Shown piece by piece: positions 21,201-32,336 of a stretch of 64,000 bases of DNA; the first letter of the stretch is position 1, and each line of letters opens with the position of its first letter. The notes below the pieces were generated by a model. It saw only the letters and a program-made list of their open reading frames with translations, ran no database searches and was not told where the DNA came from. The DNA comes from Theocolax elegans (lineage: Eukaryota; Arthropoda; Insecta; Hymenoptera; Cerocephalidae): assembly GCA_026168455.1 (NCBI GenBank), contig CM047431.1, positions 40,579,986-40,643,985 on the forward strand. Reading direction: 5' to 3'. A program made the translations under genes and the position numbers.

Positions 21201-23117
21201 GAAATCGGTTCAGTACACAAAAATATGTGTACGTTTCAAAAATCACCAAATTCGGTCAATTTCTTGTTTTTTTATATAAATTTCCTGAATTTTGTAAATT
21301 TTGACATGTGCTTGCTACAAATCGCAAGAACGCTTGAAACTGTGTGTACAGTTTGAATTTCAGCGCTCTAGTACAATTTTGAAATTTTCACGAAAATTGG
21401 AAACCGTAATTAGGTATCGGTATTAAAAAATCGAATAAAAATAATTAAATGTCAATGAGATCATCCACGAAGAGCGAAAGAAAGGAAGAAAGAGAGAGAG
21501 AGCGCGCAAAGATAGGTGCGAGCTCTCCTCCGTCTTATCTGCAGCGGATGACTCATCGTTCAGCTGCAAAATTTTAATTTCCTCAATTTTTGAAATTTTC
21601 GAATTCTGTCAACGGAAATCGGTTCAGTACACAAAAATATGTGTACGTTTCAAAAATCACCAAATTCGGTCAATTTCTTGTTTTTTTATATAAATTTCCT
21701 GAATTTTGTAAATTTTGACATGTGCTTGCTACAAATCGGAAGAACGCTTGAAACTGTGTGTACTGTTTGAATTTCAGCGCTCTAGTACAATTTTGAAATT
21801 TTTACGAAAATTGGAAACCGTAATTAGGTATCGGTATTAAAAAATCGAATAAAAATAATTAAATGTCAATGAGATCATCCACGAAGAGCGAAAGAAAGGA
21901 AGAAAGAGAGAGAGAGCGCGCAAAGATAGGTGCGAGCTCTCCTCCGTCTTATCTGCAGCGGATGACTCATCGTTCAGCTGCAAAATTTTAATTTCCTCAA
22001 TTTTTGAAATTTTCGAATTCTGTCAACGGAAATCGGTTCAGTACACAAAAATATGTGTACGTTTCAAAAATCACCAAATTCGGTCAATTTCTTGTTTTTT
22101 TATATAAATTTCCTGAATTTTGTAAATTTTGACATGCGCTTGCTACAAATCGGAAGAACGCTTGAAACTGTGTGTACAGTTTGAATTTCAGCGCTCTAGT
22201 ACATTTTGAAATTTTCACGAAAGTTGGAAACCGTAAGTAGCTATCGATAATAAAAAATCGAATAAAAATAATTAAATGTCAATGAGATCATCCACGAAGA
22301 GCGAAAGAAAGGAAGAAAGAGAGAGAGAGCGCGCAAAGATAGGTGCGAGCTCTCCTCCGTCTTATCTGCAGCGGATGACTCATCGTTCAGCTGCAAAATT
22401 TTAATTTCCTCAATTTTTGAAATTTTCGAATTCTGTCAACGGAAATCGGTTCAGTACACAAAAATATGTGTACGTTTCAAAAATCACCAAATTCGGTCAA
22501 TTTCTTGTTTTTTTATATAAATTTCCTGAATTTTGTAAATTTTGACATGCGCTTGCTACAAATCGGAAGAACGCTTGAAACTGTGTGTACAGTTTGAATT
22601 TCAGCGCTCTAGTACATTTTGAAATTTTCACGAAAGTTGGAAACCGTAAGTAGCTATCGATAATAAAAAATCGAATAAAAATAATTAAATGTCAATGAGA
22701 TCATCCACGAAGAGCGAAAGAAAGGAAGAAAGAGAGAGAGAGAGAGCGCAAAGATAGGTGTGAGCTCTCCTCCGTCTTATCTGCAGCGGATGACTCATCG
22801 TTCAGCTGCAAAATTTTAATTTCCTCAATTTTTGAAATTTTCGAATTCTGTCAACGGAAATCGATTCAGTACACAAAAATATGTGTACGTTTCAAAAATC
22901 ACCAAATTCGGTCAATTTCTTGTTTTTTTTATATAAATTTCCTGAATTTTGTAAATTTTGACATTTGCTTGCTACAAAGCGGAAGAACGCTTGAAACTGT
23001 GTGTACAGTTTGAATTTCAGCGCTCTAGTACAATTTTGAAATTTTTACGAAAATTGGAAACCGTAATTAGCTATCGGTATTAAAAAATCGAATAAAAATA
23101 ATTAAATGTCAATGAGA
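18245..23117. repeat. Tandem array of ~414-bp units inside the Polinton
   Basis: A landmark (GTCAATGAGATCATCCACGA) recurs at 18554, 18966, 19380, 19794, 20208, 20623, 21037, 21451, 21865, 22278 and 22691, with a truncated end at 23108: eleven full units of 412-417 bp plus a partial, more diverged unit on the left. Interior units are nearly identical. Diagnostic variants (CGGAAG/CGCAAG, TTCACG/TTTACG, TTAGCTATC/TTAGGTATC) alternate in the first part, implying two-unit amplification, and the units from 21865 and 22278 share private changes, implying a recent duplication. Each unit carries a (GA)n tract and a TGACTCA site. No conserved open frame. Confidence 0.95.
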
Positions 23118-24131
23118 TGTCGGGAAAATAACCGAAAAATCATTCTCTTACGAGAAGAGAATGTGCGCACTATGTTCAATATTCCGTCGCGACAATCAAC
23201 AAATTTCGATTTATTTAAACGATTGTTCGACTATTAACGTATTCGGAATTAAAATACTCGTGGTTCTGAGAATCGTACGTGTAGTACATATGTACTGATA
23301 CTCGATCGCAGACGTGTGCCGCTCTGCGTGAAACCTGATCTCCCAGCTAATTACCGCCCCGAAAAATTCGTCAATTGTTCGTCGACTTTAATTTGTGGAT
23401 TAAAAGTCGATAGGGGGTGGCGAGAGGAGTCTATATACCAAAAATCACCACGATCGGATGATATTTGCGTTTATCGATATCTATCGATCTATGCCGATAA
23501 TCCGTCAATATCCACGATTTTTTTAAAATATTCAACTGTACACGGTGTGTAGAACAAAAAGTGTTAACAACTTTTTTCTTAATAACGATTCTTTACAATT
23601 ATCCGTGAATAATTGTTTATACTATTTGGCATTTTGGCCAATAACTCGGTAAATATTGGAGATATCGGGAAAATAACCGAAAAATCATTCTCTTACGAGA
23701 AGAGAATGTGCGCACTATGTTCAATATTCCGTCGCGACAATCAACAAATTCGAATTATTTAAACGTTATTCGATAACAAATTCATTCGAAGACGTGTGCC
23801 GTTCAGCGTGAAACCTGATCACCCGTCTTTATTTCAATGTTTTATTAGTACATATGTACTTACAAGTTTAATGTTTAGTATACACGAGTGTTTAAATCAT
23901 CATTGTACTTTTTTTTTAATCAGCACTTTTATTTCTCTAATAATGTCGTTTTTGTAGTTTAAAAACATATATCCGCTTACAATCCCACGTGTAAGAATTT
24001 CTTACCACAGCGGAATGTATTATTTTATGTTTTATACTGGGGGGATGCTGACATAAAAAAATGTCATTTGTCATAATGTGTATTAAAGCAAATATACAGA
24101 GATTCAGTCGAGGCGCATCCACAGTCTCAGC
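23118..24131. repeat. Duplicated non-coding segment with hairpin
   Basis: About 100 bp from 23121 (CGGGAAAATAACCGAAAAATC onward) recurs from 23666, offset 545 bp. Both copies contain the inverted repeat CATTCTCTT...AAGAGAATG and end in a GACAATCAACAAATT block. A second shared block (ACGTGTGCCG...GCGTGAAACCTGATC) occurs near 23312 and 23792, and the palindrome GTACATATGTAC occurs at 23284-23295 and 23848-23859. No gene is visible. The last part includes the region upstream of the right-end gene, with an initiator-like TCAGTC (A at 24106) 25 bases after TATTAAAG. Confidence 0.75.
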
Positions 24132-24224
24132 ATGCGCCTAATTCATGCCGCGGATCTACTTTTATTTCCAATGTTGAATAACTACGTTCAAATGTGCTCA
24201 TCATCGTGCGCATCGTCGTCGTCT

Positions 24225-24263
<39 letters not shown>

Positions 24264-24716
24264 TCGTCGTCGGTATCGTCAACCTCTACGTTAATCGTAG
24301 ACGTTGTAAACGTATCGGACGACGAATCCACGGCACAGATAAATACAGTTTTCACCGCCACACCATCACCATCTTTGTCGCCAACGTCGCCAGCACCGTC
24401 ATCGTGCACCATCGACGTTGAGGTGCTAAGTGACGATCAGGTAGTGGACCGCGAAACCAAGACGGACGTAGTGATCAGTGACGAGGAACCTGACTTTAAA
24501 GGGCTTCCAAGGAGCCCTTCAGTGCCCCTGCAACCCCTGCTGCTAGCACGTCGCCGTGCACGCACTGTGTCGAAATTCGACAAGTGTAATTTTTGCGGCA
24601 AACAATACACCAATTTAGGTAGGAAACCCTACCTAAGCTGGCTTTATTATTATGGATGTTACTGTTGGCGGTGTCCGAAATGCAGCAAAAATTTAAAGTG
24701 CTGCGACACGTGCTAA
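24132..24716 (+). CDS. Poly-Ser protein with SIM-like motifs and CxCxxC Cys-rich tail
   Basis: 194 aa, the only plus-strand Polinton gene, reading toward the right terminus. After a short N terminus comes a serine run encoded by (TCG)n (about 24217-24283). Then follow three hydrophobic-acidic motifs like SUMO-interaction motifs (VVNVSDDES, VEVLSDDQ, DVVISDEEPD), a basic stretch (ARRRARTVSKFDK), and a tail with CNFC, CYCWRCPKC and LKCCDTC, a plausible two-zinc module. CxCxxC motifs occur in DNA tumour virus early proteins and in the 'oncoid' proteins proposed for adintoviruses, which lie in a comparable position; that parallel is an inference. Start choice is uncertain, as ATGs at 24171 and 24192 are also possible. 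I know no close family. Confidence 0.7.
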
Positions 24717-24940
24717 AAAAACAAAAAGAAAAAACAAAAGAACAAAAAAAACAATGTGTGTGTGTGTGTGTAAAAACTGTGTGCGCGACAAGTCACCTGG
24801 ACCGGGTTCAACGTGCCGTGGGAAGGAAAATTTTTTATTAGTTTTACCGACATCCCCCCCCTGATTACTCCTACCGCCAAATACTACCCCCCCTCCCTTA
24901 CCTGGTGCCGCCATCATTTAACCCCCCCCCCCTTCCCCCA
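24717..24940. other. Polinton right subterminal C-rich region
   Basis: After the stop codon there is an A-rich stretch and a (TG)n tract, then runs of C (G-rich when read inward from the right end), the counterpart of the G-rich left subterminal region. No gene. Confidence 0.6.
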
Positions 24941-25018
24941 CCCCTCGCTATGGAGAGACACGCAAACCCCAGGAGTGGGGGGTTTGTTGTGTCTACCCAT
25001 AGCGAGGGGCTAACTACT
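24941..25018 (-). repeat. Polinton right terminal inverted repeat (78 bp)
   Basis: Reverse complement of 3604-3681 with one mismatch. It carries the same internal hairpin arms (24941-24953 and 24997-25009) and ends GCTAACTACT at the target duplication. Confidence 0.95.
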
Positions 25019-25024
25019 TGCATT
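25019..25024. repeat. Polinton target-site duplication, right copy
   Basis: TGCATT, identical to 3598-3603, and continuing directly into the interrupted satellite monomer. Confidence 0.95.
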
Positions 25025-27480
25025 TAAATTCTTATCACTCGGCTATGGATCGAAATGTAATAAAATTATAATTTAGATTTATTAGCCGGTTCATGCATGT
25101 ATTTACATGTAAAAATACATTTGATTTCATATCCCCGGCTATAGAACGTAATATAAAAAAGTAAAAATTTGGACCACTTAGCCGGTTTACGCTAGTATTT
25201 ACGTGTGAATATGCATTTATATTAAATCCACCCGGCTATGGAACGATATATAAAAAAAAATAAAAATTTAGACCACTTAGCCGGTTTACGCTTGTATTTA
25301 CGTATCAAAATACATTTGTATTCAATCCACCCGGGTATGGATCGAAATCTAGAAAAAATAAAAATTTCGACTTCTTAGCCGGTTTATTCGTGTGTTTACG
25401 TGTAAATATGCATTTAAATTCAATCCACCCGACTACGGAACGAAATCTAAAAAAATTGAAAATTTGGGATTCTTAGCCGGTTTGTGCGTGTATTTACGTG
25501 TACAAATGCATTAGAAGTCAATTCACCCGGCTATGGAACGAAATATATAAATGAAATAAAAATTTGGACCACTTAGCCGGTGTAGTCTTATATTTACGTA
25601 TAAAAATGTATTTGAATTCATTCCACCAGGCTATGGATCGAAATATAAAAAAATTTTAAATTTAGATTTATTAGCCGTTTTACGCTTGTATTTACATGTA
25701 AAAATACATTTGATTTCATATCCCCGGCTATAGAACGTAATATAAAAAAGTAAAAATTTGGACCACTTAGCCGGTTTACGCTAGTATTTACGTGTGAATA
25801 TGCATTTATATTAAATCCACCCGGCTATGGAACGATATAAAAAAAAATAAAAATTTAGACCACTTAGCCGGTTTACGCTTGTATTTACGTATCAAAATAC
25901 ATTTGTATTCAATCCACCCGGGTATGGATCGAAATCTAGAAAAAATAAAAATTTCGACTTCTTAGCCGGTTTATTCGTGTGTTTACGTGTAAATATGCAT
26001 TTAAATTCAATCCACCCGACTACGGAACGAAATCTAAAAAAATTGAAAATTTGGGATTCTTAGCCGGTTTGTGCGTGTATTTACGTGTACAAATGCATTA
26101 GAAGTCAATTCACCCGGCTATGGAACGAAATATAAATGAAATAAAAATTTGGACCACTTAGCCGGTGTAGTCTTATATTTACGTATAAAAATGTATTTGA
26201 ATTCATTCCACCAGGCTATGGATCGAAATATAAAAAAATTTTAAATTTAGATTTATTAGCCGTTTTACGCTTGTATTTACATGTAAAAATACATTTGAAT
26301 TCATATCCCCGGCTATAGAACGTAATATAAAAAAGTAAAAATTTGGACCACTTAGCCGGTTTACGCTTGTATTTACGTGTGAATATGCATTTATATTAAA
26401 TCCACCCGGCTATGGAACGATATATAAAAAAAAATAAAAATTTAGACCACTTAGCCGGTTTACGCTTGTATTTACGTATCAAAATACATTTGTATTCAAT
26501 CCTCCCGGGTATGGATCGAAATCTAGAAAAAATAAAAATTTCGACTTCTTAGCCGGTTTATTCGTGTGTTTACGTGTAAATATGCATGTGAATTCAATCC
26601 ACCCGACTACGGAACGAAATCTAAAAAAATTGAAAATTTGGGATTCTTAGCCGGTTTGTGCGTGTATTTACGTGTACAAATGCATTAGAATTCAGTCCAC
26701 CCGGCTATTATTCGAAATATAAAAAAATTATAATTTAGATTTATTAGCCGGTTCATGCATGTATTTACGTATAAAAATGCATTTAAATTCAATCCACTTG
26801 GCTATGGATCAAAATGTAAAAAAATTATAATTTAGATTTATTAACCGGTTCATGCATGTATATACGTATAAAAACGCGTTTATATTCATTTCACCGAGCT
26901 ATGGAACGATATATAAAAAAAAATAAAAATATGGACCACTTAGCCGGTTTACGCTTGTATTTACGTATAAAAATGCCTGTGAATTCAATCCACCCGGCTA
27001 TGGATCGAAATATAAAAATAGTGAAAAATTAGACTTCTTAGCCGGTATACGCTTGTATTTACGTGTAAATATGCATTTATATTCAATCCACCCGGCTATG
27101 GATCGAAATGTAAAAAAATTTAAAATTTAGGTTTATGAGCCGGTTTATGCATGCATTTACGTATAAAAATGCATTTGAATTCAAACCACCCGGCTATTGA
27201 TCGAAATAAAAAAAGAATCAAAATTTCGACTCAGCCGGTGTATGCGTGTATTTACGTGTAAATATGCATTTTAATTCAATCGACACGGCTATGGAAGGAA
27301 ATCTGAAAAAAATAAAAATTTCGACTTCTTAGCCGATTTATGCGTGTATTTACGTGTAAATATGCGTTTGAATTCAAAACACCCGGCCATGGCTCGAAAT
27401 AATAAATAAAATTTAAAATTTAGATTTATTAGCCGTTTCACGCTTGTATTTACATATTATAATGCATTTGAATTCAATCG
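25025..27480. repeat. Satellite array, right of the Polinton
   Basis: Same monomer and orientation as 1-3597. A six-monomer higher-order unit of about 587 bp is evident: the variant ATCCCCGGCTATAGAACG recurs at 25131, 25720 and 26305 with the same order of flanking variants. The block ends near 27480, where the truncated LTR-related sequence begins. Confidence 0.93.
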
Positions 27481-27523
27481 ACGCTAATGTTTTTACCTAG
27501 TTTTTATTTAACGTTTTACGCTA

Positions 27524-27604
27524 ATGACCTGAATGGTCAGCATTTTCGGCGAACTAAGTATTTATTTATCTTAATATATTCGTGACGTGTATCCACACGT
27601 AACA
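27524..27604 (-). repeat. Truncated 3' LTR
   Basis: The 81 bp match the first 83 bp of the right-hand LTR (42684-42602) almost exactly, starting TGTTACGTGT on the minus strand and including CGCCGAAAATGCTGACC. Beyond 27524 the sequence departs from the LTR and soon becomes satellite, so most of the 3' LTR is deleted or recombined away. Confidence 0.8.
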
Positions 27605-27769
27605 CGTCCGGGGTTTTTGCAAAACATCGCCCTCGACGTATATTTAATACATTTTGCGCATATACAATATTTTTCTTATGATTACATACATATTTTCTTT
27701 TGTTAACATACATTTTGAGTAGTAATTTTAACAATAAATAGTTTCGTAGCAATATTATAAATTTTTATA
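27605..27769. other. Retroelement 3' internal remnant
   Basis: A/T-rich sequence between the truncated LTR and the TA-flanked transposon. An open frame on the minus strand (27537-27752) lacks coding signals and runs into the LTR. Nothing recognisable. Confidence 0.4.
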
Positions 27770-28483
27770 CAGGGTGATCCAGAAACATAGGTAACATATA
27801 TATATATTCCGATTCAGAAAATTAATTCGAGTATAACCCCGTCGGAATTTTTAAAAAATATTAATTAGGCGAGGCGTAATTAATTTTTGAAATGGGCCAA
27901 TCAGAGGCCGGATTAGGGAAGAAAGGTGAGCGGCGTTGCCGCGCGAGTTCTAATGCAACAGGTCAACGGGCGAAGCGGCCGAGGCGCCTGAACATAGCTA
28001 ATGCGTATAGCAGAAGCGAAGATCGCGAAAGCGAATGAATCGCAAAATATATTTTACGAGATTGATTGTATGAATAAAATGTACAATCAAGGAAATGATT
28101 TTTATTTAAGTTTGAATTATACCGCAGACTAATAAATTCATTACTACTATTATTAATTTACTTACTAAATCTATGATACGCGTGCGTTATAAATATGAGA
28201 TTATTACAGTTTTTAATCTCATCGTATTTACATTAATTTATTGAAACCTTTATGACGAATCTTAAGACAATAAAATTTTGAATTGAATTAAGTTTTGTGT
28301 GCAATATAGCCAATAAATACGTTTACCATAAAGATATATCGCTACATAATGGAAATATATTAATTAATTTTGCAAGTATATTGGCAATAATATTGCTAGG
28401 TAAATAATTCCTAGTCCGTGTAAAATGAAATTTAGCTCAAGCCTCAATTCTCCGTTTAAAAAACATAATGCTACCGCGAGCGC

Positions 28484-28618
28484 TCTCCGATGTTCGCGCA
28501 CATCAAATTTTGTGTTCGCGGAGTAAGCCCGCCGCGGGCGCTCTCCGACGTTCGCGCTCATCAAATTTTGTACTCGCGGAGTAAGCCCGTCGCGGACGCT
28601 CTCCGACGTCCGCACTGC
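28484..28618. repeat. GC-rich tandem repeat inside the transposon
   Basis: Two and a bit copies of a ~63-bp unit containing GCTCTCCGAYGTTCGCG, CATCAAATTTTGT and TCGCGGAGTAAGCCCG, standing out in an A/T-rich context. Confidence 0.75.
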
Positions 28619-29192
28619 AAGAGCAAGCGTGCTCGAAAAAAGTTACTTCGTTAAAATTACAATTCATTGTGTTTCAGACTTAATAAATATTTTGGAAAAC
28701 TCGTTCCAAATGTTTAGGATAATAATTGCAATAGTCTGGCTGTTGAATTGTATTGAGTGTTCAATATACAAAATGCCAATGAATAACTACCATTAATTCG
28801 CAATATATTGGTAATATATTAGCAATAATATTGCTAGTAAGTTAATTCCGAGTCCGTGTAAAATTAAATCTAGCTGAACCCTCGATGAAGTTTTATAATA
28901 GTCTGGGAATCATCTAGCTATAGTATATCTATAATATGTTTACGTTTACCAAATATTTTTAAACTGATTTTTTATAATATATTAGTATATGCTGAACAAA
29001 TCGATATCATTAAAATTAATTGGATCATATCTTTACTAAAAATCGGTATTATGAGAAATCGAGGATTTATGTCACGCATCTTAGTAATTATTCGGATGAC
29101 CAAAGACAGACGTTCATTCACGGTTTCATCCACTTGAGGTTATAAAAGATCATCGATTCGTCGGTAGTATTGACAATTTGGAAGACACGAAA

Positions 29193-29404
29193 CATATTGG
29201 CGATATATTGATAATACTTTGGCAATATGTTGGCAACATATTGGCAACATATTGGCAATATATTGACAATACTTTGGCAATATATTGGCAACATATTGGC
29301 AACATATTGGCAATATATTGACAACATATTGGCAACATATTGACAATACTTTGGCAACATATTGGCAACATATTGGCAACATATTGGCAACATATTGGCA
29401 ATAT
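29193..29404. repeat. 12-bp minisatellite (TTGGCAACATAT)n
   Basis: About seventeen copies of TTGGCAACATAT with variants TTGGCAATATAT and TTGACAATACTT. The repeat is open in several minus-strand frames (Cys/Gln/Tyr-rich) purely because of its composition. Confidence 0.93.
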
Positions 29405-30235
29405 AGTGATAATTCAAATAATAAATACCCGCGTAAAAAAATTAAAGTTTATATGAACTTTATATAAACTTTAGGTTTGGCTAAACTTGATATGGGGTTG
29501 GCTAACGAGACTGAGCCGAACTTGTGCAATTGACTGTTCAAGTTTGGCGAAAGTATATCAAATGTTCAGCTGAAATTCATATAAAGTTTTTATAAAGTTT
29601 TTTACAATTACTGACAAATAAAATATAGTTTATACAAAGTTTAGCTGAACTCAATATTAACGTGATAGCATAAGTTCAGGTTTATAAAGTCATATAATGT
29701 TGATATCAACATACCCAAAGAAAAATTTTAAAAATCTGTTTAACTGTCATTAGTAAGAATACATCGGTTAGAAAAACGGAGATATATTCCAAAAAATTCG
29801 AATCCGTCACTGAAAAGTGTTGTCCATTTCCTTAGTTTTGAAGACATAACCTGAAAGAAAAAATTTAAAAAACCACAAAGTATCTATTTTCACCATTTTT
29901 CCTTGATTGTACATTTTATTCATACAATCAATCTCGTAAAATATATTTTGCGATTCATTCGCTTTCGCGATCTTCGCTTCTGCTATACGCATTAGCTATG
30001 TTCAGGCGCCTCGGCCGCTTCGCCCGTTGACCTGTTGCATTAGAACTCGCGCGGCAACGCCGCTCACCTTTCTTCCCTAATCCGGCCTCTGATTGGCCCA
30101 TTTCAAAAATTAATTACGCCTCGCCTAATTAATATTTTTTAAAAATTCCGACGGGGTTATACTCGAATTAATTTTCTGAATCGGAATATATATATATGTT
30201 ACCTATGTTTCTGGATCACCCTGTATACAATGTAA

Positions 30236-30504
30236 ACGGTAATTAAATAATTCTAAACTACAATCGCAATATAATTAGTAGTAAAATAATAACAGTTTCG
30301 TTTTGATTAATAAATACAGTAATAATTTTAACAATATATATGTTGAATGTGGTAATATAGCTTAAGTTTATAATCCTGTTCCTTTTGTTCTAAAATATAA
30401 TCGCAATATAATTAGTAGTAAAATAATTACAGTTTCGTTTTGATTAATAAAAATAGTAATAATTTTAACAATATATATGTTGAATGTGATAATATAGCTT
30501 AAGA
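30236..30504. repeat. Tandem duplication at the env 3' end (~134 bp)
   Basis: Two near-identical copies containing ATCGCAATATAATTAGTAG and GTTTCGTTTTGATTAATAA, each ending in the same words found at the end of the env frame (TATAATCCTGTT(C/T)CTTTTGTTC). The second copy runs into the env coding end, so the duplication includes the last env codons. Confidence 0.8.
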
Positions 30505-32336
30505 TTATAATCCTGTTTCTTTTGTTCGATTTTCCTCTAGTTTTCGACGATAATCAGAATTGTAGAATTTGATTACTTGTAATAATTCCTCAGAATTGAA
30601 AGGATGGCTGGTTGTTGGTGAAGATGATGCTATTGGACCTAAAATCAGTCTATTTTGATTAGTAAAAGGGGCCCTCCGTCTCACGAGAATCCTCCATATT
30701 ATAATTATAATTATTAATATTAATAATATGCTTGAACCTGAGTATATAAACGTATCTTGTAATTGAGAAACCTGATTAGTAATTTTATGGTAATTTGCTA
30801 TATTTTTTGCTTTTTCAATTATTTCACGTGAATCCTTTCCAGTGGATAATGATATGGTCGTATGCTCTTTTATATTATAATTCTGAGTTTCTATTACATT
30901 CGAAATATTTAGTTTGGTACTGTTTAATATATTTGTAATATTTAACATATTATCGTTAAATAAATAATTAGTAAAATTAGTTGTAACTTCATGATTCGCT
31001 ATTAATTTTGTGGTGGGCGTTTCTATAATACAATTTTTTGGTAGTCTTAATAATCCTATTCCGTTTAATGTTAATTTACGATCCGCTGATCGTTTACATT
31101 TCCCTATTATTTCCTCCTTTTTATTTGTTGAATATATCCATACGTTTGGAGTATTTGTTCGTGTTCAATGTGTGTTTTGAAATTTAATTAATTTTATATT
31201 ACAATCTGATAAATCGTGAGTTATAGTATTAATGCTTAATTTTATTTCACAAGGGCTATATGTATTTATACTCATTGGTGGTTCCATGTTTTTACATGTA
31301 ATTTTTTACATTTTTCTATATTTTCAATGTTTATAGGAATATATGTGTTTAGTAAATTATTCAAGGCAAAATATTTATAATTTGGCCATATATATGCAAA
31401 AGTATCAGAAATGTTTAATGAATTTTGAACTATAGGTAGTGGTATGGCTCTAATGAAGTCGAATCGAGTGAAATCTACTAGTGGGATTTCAATTTTGTAT
31501 ATTAAGTAACTGTTGACAAATATTACTGATAGATCTGAGATTTTAATTATATCCGAAAATGATGTATTTTTTATTGACATTGGAAATATGGCGTCGTTTA
31601 TTGCTTCTGATGCTTGAATTGTTGAATTTTCCACTTGAACGGGTGATAAAAAACCTTGCGTTGCAAATAAAACTGCATCCGTCCGTAATTGAGCGTCCAA
31701 TTCATATTGTATTACGCTTTGAATAAAAAATTCTAATGCTACAATGAAGGATATTCTATTTTCCTTCGTTTTTTCTTTTCTATTTAATTCTTTTATAGCT
31801 ATTTCTAGGTCTCCTACTTGAGAATGTAATACACCAAATTCTGTATATATTATTTCTGTCTGGTTAACTAATAGCTTTGATAAATCTCTGGTTTTGTTAG
31901 TGGACTCCTCTATTAACTGTCGAATCTCTTCTTCAGCTGCTTCGTCCAAGGTTCCAAATAAATATCGGCTAATTTTCCCTATTACCGAAATTAGTGCTCT
32001 GCGAATTCTAGTTTATGTATTGACATGTTGTCCTTGTAAAAGATCAATTGTGGATACGACGACCCTTGAGGTGCTCTCTATTTTTCCGTGTAATTGCTTT
32101 ATTTCACCTAATTGTTGGCAATGTTCTCTTAAGTTGATGCAAAATTGTCTTAACGATTTCCCGTGATTTCTTAGATTTTCTGCTCTTGAGAAAAAAGGTT
32201 GTAAGTTGATTTGCTGTATTATTTTCCATGTAGCCGTGGTGGTTGTAATAGGACCCATTTTTTCTAATAAGATGCCTGGATTTTTATCTATTTTTTCGAT
32301 TGTTATTTCCTCATTTCCGAATGATAAGCTGAACCT
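30505..32336 (-). pseudogene. env: Envelope gene, baculovirus F-like (errantivirus type), broken
   Basis: The frame opens after a splice acceptor (TATTTTACAG, about 32337), consistent with a spliced env mRNA. Features in order: N-terminal subunit; a furin-type site RIRR followed by a conserved fusion-peptide-like segment (about 32000-31950); a coiled-coil region (EEIRQLIEESTNKTRDLSKL); a conserved Phe/Trp-rich region (NISDTFAYIWPNY); and a C-terminal membrane anchor (SGSSILLILIIIIIIWRILV) with a cytoplasmic tail. It is related to the F/env fusion proteins of insect errantiviruses. At least two breaks are visible: an in-frame TAA at 32013-32015 just before the furin site, and disruptions between 31272 and 30948. 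This copy is therefore not functional. Confidence 0.87.

Larger units (their letters stand above)
3604..25018 (-). mobile_element. Polinton/Maverick (adintovirus-like) element
   Basis: A 21,415-bp element defined by matching terminal inverted repeats beginning AGTAGTTAGC and an exact TGCATT duplication. It encodes the whole Polinton set: protein-primed PolB, D,D35E integrase with chromodomain, FtsK/HerA-type packaging ATPase, adenain-like protease, double-jelly-roll major capsid, penton-like minor capsid, a pX-like basic protein and a phospholipase A2-like protein. All are on the minus strand, reading toward the left end. One plus-strand gene sits at the right end. It exceeds the usual 15-20 kb because a 4.9-kb tandem array lies between the polymerase promoter and the right-end gene. 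Near-identical termini and mostly open frames indicate a fairly young insertion; frameshifts in PolB and integrase suggest this copy is not autonomous unless they are assembly errors. Confidence 0.96.
27770..30223. mobile_element. Non-autonomous DNA transposon with ~325-bp inverted repeats
   Basis: The ends read CAGGGTGATCCAGAAACAT inward from both sides, and the inverted repeats match over about 325 bp (27770-28094 versus 29900-30223), including GC-rich blocks. It is flanked by TA (or TATA) on both sides (27766-27769 and 30224-30227), as for Tc1/mariner-type insertion. The 2,454-bp interior has no transposase frame. It holds a GC-rich tandem block at about 28484-28618 and a short minisatellite, so it must be mobilised in trans. 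Confidence 0.87.

Noticed and set aside
24188..24412. Poly-Asp frame on the minus strand and poly-Val frame on the plus strand
   Set aside because: Shadows of the (TCG)n run in the Cys-rich gene.
29118..29417. Cys/Gln/Tyr-rich proteins encoded by the minisatellite
   Set aside because: Open in three minus-strand frames because the 12-bp unit lacks stops; no coding constraint.
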